A stretch of DNA of 64,000 bases from assembly GCA_900114885.1 (NCBI GenBank), contig FOUN01000016.1:1-64000 (forward strand), in the 5' to 3' direction. Within the stretch, counting starts at the first letter, position 1. Each line of letters begins with the position of its first letter. The notes below the pieces were generated by a model. That model was not told the DNA's origin, searched no databases, and saw nothing but the letters and a program-made list of their open reading frames with translations. Shown in pieces: positions 58,182 to 64,000 of this stretch. A program made the position numbers and the translations under genes. Source of the stretch: Psychrobacillus psychrodurans (GTDB taxonomy: Bacteria > Bacillota > Bacilli > Bacillales_A > Planococcaceae).

Positions 58182-59516
58182 TTATTCAACTATAGGTTCT
58201 AGTTCTTCAACTGGAGGAGCAGATTTAATAATCTCTAAGTATTGAATGTGGTGCCCGTCAACCTCTTTGATCATAAAATCATAGCCTTGTTCTTGAATTT
58301 TTTCACCTTTAATTGTTTCGTAGCTTTTCGTCATAAACCAACCACCGATAGTATCAATATCCTCTTCATCGATATCGATACCTAGTAGGTCATTAACATT
58401 TTCGATTAACATCTTGGCATCAACAATATAATGATTTTCTTCTAACTTTTGAACTTCTGGAAGTTCATCAGTATCAAATTCATCACGAATATCGCCAACG
58501 ATTTCCTCGATAATATCTTCTATAGTCACAAGTCCAGAAGTACCACCATATTCATCCATTAAGATTGCCATATGAATTCGTTCACGTTGTATCTTAAGTA
58601 ATAAATCAGCAATTGGCATATTCTCAATAACTCGGATAATTGGTTGCATATAATCGCTTACGGGTGTTGTTGCATTTGTAGGATCTTTTATATATGCCGT
58701 TAATAGATTTTTCATATTAACAAGTCCAATAATATGATCTTTGTCCCCATCAGTTATTGGATATCTTGTATATTGTTCTACACCGATTAGCTGAAATACC
58801 TCATCTAACGTAAAATCTTTATCAATAGAAGTTATTTCCGTGCGTGGAACCATAATTTCTTTTGCAATGCGATCATCAAATTCGAAAATTTTATTTACGT
58901 ATTTGTATTCGGCTTGATTGATCTCTCCGCCTTTAAAGCTATCAGAAAGTATCATACGAAGCTCTTCTTCGGAATGAGCAACCTCAGATTCTGAAACAGC
59001 ATCTAAACCAAATACTTTAGTTGCTAGAAAACGTGCGGAACCATTCATACCGTGAATAACTGGATACATAAGTTTATCAAAAATGATAAGCGGTTTTGCT
59101 ACTGCTAATGTAATTTGTTCAGACCTTTGAATGGCAAAAGTCTTTGGTGTTAACTCTCCTACAACTACATGAATATACGTTACAAGAGAGAATGCAATAA
59201 TAAATGAAAGTAAAGAGGCAACACTCTCTGGGAGCTCAAAATAATTAAATGCCGGATGTAGAATCCGTTCAATTGTCGGTTCTCCAAGCCACCCTAACCC
59301 TAAGGCTGTTATGGTGATTCCAAGCTGACAGGCAGATAGATATTCATCCAGATTGGAAACTACTTTTTTGGCATTTATCGCCTTAGTGTTCCCTTCAGCA
59401 ATAAGCTGATCAATTCTTGTAGTTCTTACTTTTACAATTGCAAACTCACTCGCAACGAAAAATGCAGTGAATGCGATTAAGACAGCAAACGCTGTCAATC
59501 GTATGGCTATGTCCAA
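58182..59516 (-). CDS. CNNM/CorC (HlyC) family transporter-like protein
   Basis: 444 aa. DUF21 membrane domain (about 1-190, SEFAIVKVRTTRIDQL and SACQLGITITALGLGW), two CBS motifs (EIMVPRTEITSIDKDF; PIIRVIENMPIADLL) and a C-terminal CorC_HlyC domain (TIGGWFMTKS). Family members export magnesium or affect ion balance (B. subtilis MpfA/YhdP-type). TTG start at 59516 has no ribosome site of its own; see the leader ORF. Confidence 0.92.
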   Translation of the reverse strand: MDIAIRLTAFAVLIAFTAFFVASEFAIVKVRTTRIDQLIAEGNTKAINAKKVVSNLDEYLSACQLGITITALGLGWLGEPTIERILHPAFNYFELPESVASLLSFIIAFSLVTYIHVVVGELTPKTFAIQRSEQITLAVAKPLIIFDKLMYPVIHGMNGSARFLATKVFGLDAVSESEVAHSEEELRMILSDSFKGGEINQAEYKYVNKIFEFDDRIAKEIMVPRTEITSIDKDFTLDEVFQLIGVEQYTRYPITDGDKDHIIGLVNMKNLLTAYIKDPTNATTPVSDYMQPIIRVIENMPIADLLLKIQRERIHMAILMDEYGGTSGLVTIEDIIEEIVGDIRDEFDTDELPEVQKLEENHYIVDAKMLIENVNDLLGIDIDEEDIDTIGGWFMTKSYETIKGEKIQEQGYDFMIKEVDGHHIQYLEIIKSAPPVEELEPIVE

Positions 59517-59520
59517 ATAA

Positions 59521-59556
59521 TTACTTTGTCCCTAACCCAAATGAGGGGTAAGACAA
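59521..59556 (-). CDS. Leader ORF (11 codons) ahead of CorC-like gene
   Basis: A perfect aggagg (minus strand, 59570-59565) lies 8 nt before a TTG opening an 11-codon ORF (LSYPSFGLGTK, stop). Only 4 nt separate its TAA from the TTG of the main gene. The same segment forms a hairpin (actttgtc with gacaaagt). The main gene is probably translated by coupling. Confidence 0.55.
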   Translation of the reverse strand: MSYPSFGLGTK

Positions 59557-59736
59557 AGTGTACACCTCCTGTTTTCTAAAAAATAGTTTATACGTTTAAT
59601 AATAAAATATAAAAAAAGAAATTACAAATCTTTCTACTTTATATAGAGATATTCTGTTAACAAAATTTACAAAAACTTAATATATATCATCTCATATATA
59701 TTAGATAATAGAGATTAATATATTGAGGAGGTTCAG

Positions 59737-60894
59737 ATGAAAAACAGATATTTAGAAATACTTAAGGCGTCAACAAAACTTGGTTTAACATCATTCGGAG
59801 GACCAGCTGCTCATATAGGATATTTTCGGGACGAGTACGTCGATAAAAGAAAATGGTTAGATGACAAATTGTATGCGGATATCGTTGCTTTGTGCCAGTT
59901 TTTACCGGGACCAGCCTCCTCTCAAGTAGGAATCTCTATTGGATTGATAAGAGGCGGATTACTGGGAGGCATTATTTCATGGATTGGATTTACTATGCCA
60001 TCAGTAATACTATTAATGTTATTTGCTGCATTCATTTCAAGTTCAGGATCATTTGATAGTGGATGGATCCAAGGGTTAAAAATAGTGGCGGTTGCTGTTG
60101 TTGCACATGCCTTAATGGGTATGCAAAAATCATTAGCTCCAGATAATATAAGGATTACGATTGCAATAGGATGCGCAATACTCGCGTTACTTTTTCCTAC
60201 TGCAGTTGGACAAATAGCAATTATTCTTATTGCGGGCATTTTTGGTTATTTCTATTTCAAAAATGCTTCAATCGATTCCGCTCCTGAGATGAAGCTAAGC
60301 TTTGGGAAAAAGACTGGACTAATTAGTTGGATATTGTTTTTTGTATTGCTTACTTTACTGCCTTTATTAAAGCCATTTGTACAATCTGTATACTATACAA
60401 TTTTTGATACTTATTACCGAGTTGGATCTATTGTATTTGGTGGTGGTCATGTTGTATTACCGATGCTACAAAGGGAAGTAGATGTGTCTGCGGATATGTT
60501 CCTTACTGGATACGGAGCAGCGCAAGCTGTACCTGGACCATTATTCACAATCGCTGGTTTTTTAGGACAAATAACTGCTGGTACAGGTGGAGCATTGATC
60601 GCAGTTTTTGCGATGTTCCTGCCATCATTTTTATTAGTCATTGGCACATTGCCATTTTGGTCAATTATTCGTTCTAAAGAAGGGATTCAAGCCGCTTTAA
60701 AGGGAGTTAATGCAGCTGTTGTAGGTATTCTTCTTGCAGCACTTTATGATCCGGTATTCACGAGCGCTGTGAATAGTCCTATTGATTTTGTTATTGTTTT
60801 AATTACTTTTACACTTTTAGTTGTGTTTAAATTAGCACCATACAAAGTGGTTCTCATAAGTGTTGTGTTAGGTGCAATTGTTCATTCATTATAA
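59737..60894 (+). CDS. Chromate-transporter (ChrA) family protein
   Basis: 385 aa, two homologous halves. N-terminal TSFGGPAAHIGYFRDEYV and CQFLPGPASSQVG, C-terminal FGGGHVVLPMLQREV and AQAVPGPLFTIAGFLG mark the duplicated CHR domains. About 10-12 membrane spans. Exports chromate in the namesake; many homologues have unknown anions. Strong site gaggaggtt. Confidence 0.92.
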   Translation: MKNRYLEILKASTKLGLTSFGGPAAHIGYFRDEYVDKRKWLDDKLYADIVALCQFLPGPASSQVGISIGLIRGGLLGGIISWIGFTMPSVILLMLFAAFISSSGSFDSGWIQGLKIVAVAVVAHALMGMQKSLAPDNIRITIAIGCAILALLFPTAVGQIAIILIAGIFGYFYFKNASIDSAPEMKLSFGKKTGLISWILFFVLLTLLPLLKPFVQSVYYTIFDTYYRVGSIVFGGGHVVLPMLQREVDVSADMFLTGYGAAQAVPGPLFTIAGFLGQITAGTGGALIAVFAMFLPSFLLVIGTLPFWSIIRSKEGIQAALKGVNAAVVGILLAALYDPVFTSAVNSPIDFVIVLITFTLLVVFKLAPYKVVLISVVLGAIVHSL

Positions 60895-60908
60895 AAATTC
60901 GAAAAGTA

Positions 60909-60938
60909 TTGACAATTAAATTTTCGGTATGCTACTGT
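60909..60938 (+). promoter_or_regulatory. Promoter of BmrCD-like operon
   Basis: TTGACA at 60909-60914, 18-bp spacer, TACTGT at 60933-60938, 39 nt before the leader-peptide start. Perfect -35. Confidence 0.65.
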
Positions 60939-60976
60939 TAATATACACAAAAAAATGGAAATGGAGGTATGACAAA

Positions 60977-61045
60977 ATGATTCGTTTAAAAAATAGCGTT
61001 GTTGACTTAATAATTTTTTCATACCTACCATTAGACCGGAAATGA
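60977..61045 (+). CDS. Leader peptide (22 aa), BmrB-like
   Basis: 22 codons, MIRLKNSVVDLIIF...LPLDRK, with ggaggt 9-14 nt before ATG. It lies between the promoter and an intrinsic terminator ahead of a multidrug ABC exporter. B. subtilis bmrCD has the same layout with BmrB, whose stalled translation prevents termination. No sequence match is claimed. Confidence 0.6.
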   Translation: MIRLKNSVVDLIIFSYLPLDRK

Positions 61046-61084
61046 TTTAATAGCAGACTTTTACGTATTGTATTGTCTATTATT

Positions 61085-61120
61085 AAGCGCATTACCTCTA
61101 TATGGGTAATGCGCTTTTTT
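61085..61120 (+). terminator. Attenuator terminator of BmrCD-like operon
   Basis: 12-bp perfect stem AAGCGCATTACC (61085-61096) / GGTAATGCGCTT (61105-61116), 8-nt loop, six T. It lies within the leader, before the structural genes, so read-through must be controlled. Confidence 0.88.
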
Positions 61121-61173
61121 ATGTCTTTTTACTTCCAATTTTTGGTGAAAAAATATGAAAAGGAGTGTTGAAT

Positions 61174-61230
61174 ATGAATATTCAACGGACAAAGCAAATT
61201 TTATTAAAGGAATCTCTTGAAGGTGGATAG
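61174..61230 (+). CDS. Second leader micro-ORF (18 aa)
   Basis: 18-codon ORF (MNIQRTKQILLKESLEGG) with aaaaggagtg 7 nt upstream, past the attenuator and 42 nt before the ABC gene. A longer ORF in another frame from ATG 61155 also exists. Real translation is uncertain. Confidence 0.35.
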   Translation: MNIQRTKQILLKESLEGG

Positions 61231-61272
61231 CTATTAAGTAATGTGTAGAAAGAAGAAAAGAGGGGTTATACA

Positions 61273-63015
61273 ATGTTTTCTGTTTTATTTAAATTGAAAT
61301 GGTTTTTTAAAGATCATTGGAAGCGTTATACAGTAGCAGTTAGTTTGTTAATAATTGCTAGTGCATTTGAGGTTTTGCCACCTTGGTTAGTTGGTGAGGC
61401 GATCGATGCAATTACTATGGGAGAAATGACAAAAGAATCCTTAATGCAATATGTACTCTATTTTGTTGGAATAATTATTATAGGTTATGGACTTAACTTT
61501 GTTTGGCAATATCAATTATTTGGTGGTTCGATCACAATTGAGCGTATATTGCGTTCAAAGTTAAATTTAAAATTTTTGAATATGACTCCTACTTTTTATG
61601 AAAAAAATCGTACGGGTGATTTAATGGCCCGTGCAACAAATGATTTGAATGCAGTAGCAACCACTGCAGGATTTGGGATTATGACATTAATTGATTCGAC
61701 CATGTATATGGCTGCACTTATTCTTGCAATGGGCTTTCTAATTTCATGGAAACTTACTATTTTTGCAATATTACCAATACCTATTTTAGCTTTTATAATG
61801 CAATACCTTGGTAAGATTATTCACGAAAAATATATGGTTGCACAGGATGCGTTTGGGGATTTAAATGACCGTGTATTAGAATCGGTTGCTGGGGTTCGAG
61901 TAATTCGTGCTTATGTCCAAGAAAGAGCCGATGAACAGAACTTTGCTAATATGAGTGAAGAAGTTTATGAGAAAAATATGATTGTAGAACGAATTGATGC
62001 ACTCTTTGGACCAATTACTAAAGTGGGAACTGGTATTAGTTATGTAGTTGCCCTAGGATATGGTGCTTATCTAGTATCAAAAGGTGAAATGACTGTTGGG
62101 AATTTAATCACTTTTAACGTGTACTTAGGAATGGCAATTTGGCCGATGTTTGCAATTGGTGAGTTAATCAATGTAATGCAACGTGGAAATGCATCGCTGG
62201 ATCGTGTGCAAGAAACATTAAACTACGATCAAGACGTAAAAGACCCTATTTCACCAGTTCAGTTAAATAGTGTGGAATCAATTGGGTTTACGGATGTTGG
62301 ATTCCAATACCCGTTGTCCCAGGTAAAAAACCTTCAAAACATTCGAGTGAAGCTACAGAAAGGTCAAACACTCGGGATTGTAGGCAAAACTGGTTCCGGT
62401 AAAACTACTTTTATGAAGCAGTTATTAAAGGAATATCCAATTGGAGCGGGGCAGCTAACAATAGGAGAAACTGCTATTTCAGCGCAAACGAAAGATCAGG
62501 TTCTCGAATGGATAGGATATGTTCCACAGGATCATGTTTTGTTTTCTAGAACGATTCGTCAAAACATTCTTTTTGGTAAAGAGGATGCGACGGAAGATGA
62601 GTTAGAAGAAGCGATTCGTCTAGCACATTTCCAAAAGGATCTAATGAATTTACCGATGGGCTTAGAAACGTTAGTGGGAGAAAAAGGTGTATCCTTATCT
62701 GGTGGACAAAAACAACGTGTATCCATTGCTCGTGCCCTTATTAAAAATCCAGAAATTTTACTGTTAGATGATTCTCTATCAGCAGTAGATGCAAAGACGG
62801 AAGCTAAAATTATCGAAAATATACAAAATGAACGTAGAGGAAAGACAACAATTATTACGACGCATCGATTATCGGGAATCCAACATGCTGACCATATAAT
62901 CGTTTTGGATGAAGGTCTTATTGTGGAAGAAGGATCTCATGAAGAACTTCTGACACAAAATGGTTGGTACAAAGAGCAATACGATCGTCAACAGCTAGAG
63001 GGGGTGTCGTCATGA
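61273..63015 (+). CDS. Heterodimeric ABC exporter subunit, BmrC/YheI-like
   Basis: 580 aa half-transporter: six membrane spans then nucleotide-binding domain. Walker A GKTGSGKTT (about 373), signature LSGGQKQR (about 475), Walker B ILLLDDS with Asp (D500 by count) where the catalytic Glu belongs, and H-loop TTHRLS. The Asp marks the degenerate site typical of BmrC. Multidrug export with the next gene; overlaps it by 4 nt. Related to B. subtilis YheI. Confidence 0.92.
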   Translation: MFSVLFKLKWFFKDHWKRYTVAVSLLIIASAFEVLPPWLVGEAIDAITMGEMTKESLMQYVLYFVGIIIIGYGLNFVWQYQLFGGSITIERILRSKLNLKFLNMTPTFYEKNRTGDLMARATNDLNAVATTAGFGIMTLIDSTMYMAALILAMGFLISWKLTIFAILPIPILAFIMQYLGKIIHEKYMVAQDAFGDLNDRVLESVAGVRVIRAYVQERADEQNFANMSEEVYEKNMIVERIDALFGPITKVGTGISYVVALGYGAYLVSKGEMTVGNLITFNVYLGMAIWPMFAIGELINVMQRGNASLDRVQETLNYDQDVKDPISPVQLNSVESIGFTDVGFQYPLSQVKNLQNIRVKLQKGQTLGIVGKTGSGKTTFMKQLLKEYPIGAGQLTIGETAISAQTKDQVLEWIGYVPQDHVLFSRTIRQNILFGKEDATEDELEEAIRLAHFQKDLMNLPMGLETLVGEKGVSLSGGQKQRVSIARALIKNPEILLLDDSLSAVDAKTEAKIIENIQNERRGKTTIITTHRLSGIQHADHIIVLDEGLIVEEGSHEELLTQNGWYKEQYDRQQLEGVSS

Positions 63016-64000
63016 GTACAGGAAAACGACTCTACCATTATGCGTTATTTTACAAAAAGCCAATTATTCTCGGTATACTCTTTTTAACTATTGCGGTGTT
63101 TGCTGATTTAACAGGTCCATTTATAGCTAAGAAAATTATCGATGATCATATTACTGAAGGAGCTATTAATCTTCAGCCTATATTAATGTTACTGGCAGTC
63201 TATTTTGGTTTAGCAATTGTAACAGCGGTTTTTAGATATTTTATGTTTATCAATTTACAGATTGGTGCAAATCGAGTTGTTCAGAAGCTGCGAAATGATG
63301 TTTTCGGGCATATTCAAACGTTGCCAATACAGTACTTTGACAACTTGCCTGCTGGAAAAGTTGTAGCACGTGTAACAAACGATACAGAAGCAATTCGTAA
63401 TTTATATGTGCAAGTATTATCTCAATTTGCGACTAGTATTATTTCTATTGCAGGGGTTTATGTTGCTCTGTTCATCTTAAATGTACAAATGGCTTTAATG
63501 GCACTATTCGTAGTTCCAATTGTGTATATTTGGATGATCGCTTATCGAAAGTATGCATCTAAATATAATCATGTGGTTCGTACAAAGATTGCCGATTTAA
63601 ATGCTATGTTGAATGAATCTATTCAAGGGATGTCTATTATCCAAGCATTTAAACGAGAGAAGCAAATGGAACGTGAATTTGAGGAGATGAATGAAGAACA
63701 TTATAGATATCAGAAAAAGTTACTTACTTTAGACTCAGCAACTTCATTTAACTTAGTAAGTGTACTCCGTACGATTATGTTTGTTATGTTCATCTGGTAT
63801 TTCGGAAGCTTATCTATGGAGCCGAATGCAATCATTTCAGCTGGTATGCTTTATGCATTCGTAGATTATACGACTCGATTATTTAATCCGATTACAGGGA
63901 TTGTTAACCAATTCGCTCAGTTAGAAAGATCATTGGTTGCTGGAACACGTGTGTTCCAATTACTTGATGAAACAGGGGAAGAAGTAAAAGATGAACGTAT
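63012..64000 (+). CDS. Heterodimeric ABC exporter subunit, BmrD/YheH-like (partial)
   Basis: First ~329 residues only; the gene continues past the window. ATG overlaps the upstream stop (ATGA). Membrane domain of the exporter type (KRLYHYALFYKKPIILGILF, then LPIQYFDNLPAGKVVARVTN, and NAMLNESIQGMSIIQAFKRE). The ATPase part with the canonical catalytic Glu should lie beyond 64000. Confidence 0.9.
   Translation, partial: MSTGKRLYHYALFYKKPIILGILFLTIAVFADLTGPFIAKKIIDDHITEGAINLQPILMLLAVYFGLAIVTAVFRYFMFINLQIGANRVVQKLRNDVFGHIQTLPIQYFDNLPAGKVVARVTNDTEAIRNLYVQVLSQFATSIISIAGVYVALFILNVQMALMALFVVPIVYIWMIAYRKYASKYNHVVRTKIADLNAMLNESIQGMSIIQAFKREKQMEREFEEMNEEHYRYQKKLLTLDSATSFNLVSVLRTIMFVMFIWYFGSLSMEPNAIISAGMLYAFVDYTTRLFNPITGIVNQFAQLERSLVAGTRVFQLLDETGEEVKDER

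Noticed and set aside
59517-59736. yybP-ykoY or M-box riboswitch between the CorC-like and ChrA-like genes
   Set aside because: The gap is short and AT-rich; none of the conserved riboswitch cores was found, only a small hairpin within the leader ORF.

Overview
The window is low-GC Firmicute DNA, most likely from the Bacillales. It has the Bacillus-type rrn end followed by a long tRNA array in the order Asn-Ser-Glu-Val-fMet-Asp-Phe-Thr-Tyr-Trp-His-(His)-Gln-Gly-Cys-Leu, which I recall as close to the B. subtilis trnD order. It also has strong AGGAGG-type ribosome sites, many TTG/GTG starts, a T-box leader, and YhcYZ/AirSR-, BmrCD-, BdbAC- and PgcA-type genes. The archaeal-type ProS and the overall style suggest a Psychrobacillus/Lysinibacillus-like relative; that genus-level guess is inference.

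Layout. 1-2165: end of 23S rRNA, 5S rRNA and 16 tRNAs. 2146-35577: an apparently complete 33.4-kb HK97-type siphovirus prophage inserted in the 3' end of tRNA-Leu(CAA), bounded by identical 21-bp att sites. 35578-64000: ordinary chromosome.

Prophage modules in order: integrase, ImmA-like protein and repressor (minus strand); divergent Cro-like gene and early genes (Rha/ORF6C antirepressor-like protein, DnaD-like replisome organizer, DnaC-like loader, small zinc proteins, a core-only tyrosine recombinase, dUTPase, RinA-like activator); a tRNA-like RNA and HNH nuclease; terminase, portal, protease, capsid, head-tail and tail genes, including a gpG/gpGT -1 frameshift; baseplate and receptor-binding genes; an AbiAlpha/DUF4393 gene on the opposite strand; lysis cassette (XhlA-like, holin, amidase); a promoter-to-terminator moron of unknown function; a LexA-boxed operon with a LexA DNA-binding-domain-only protein and a UvrX-type Y-family polymerase; and, beside attR, a secreted protein joining the endolysin's C-terminal SH3-like domain to two Ltp-type superinfection-exclusion repeats. 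The prophage carries a terminator just inside attL. It takes the place of the tRNA operon's own terminator, which now lies beyond attR.

Host part: small stress/VOC/SRPBCC genes; T-box-controlled archaeal-type proS; a TerD / ATP-grasp / B3-B4 operon; queG-trmL; aldo-keto reductase; two Nudix genes; RluA synthase; bdbA-bdbC; a GNAT-nitrilase fusion; pgcA; an AirSR/YhcYZ two-component pair; a CDF exporter; a CNNM/CorC protein with a leader ORF; a chromate-type transporter; and a heterodimeric BmrCD-like ABC exporter behind a leader peptide plus terminator that looks like a translation-linked attenuator. The second ABC subunit runs off the window.

The most unusual items are the Ltp/SH3 secreted protein, the two putative defence morons, the tRNA-like RNA before the packaging genes, the terminator replacement at attL, and the two leader-peptide arrangements near the right end.
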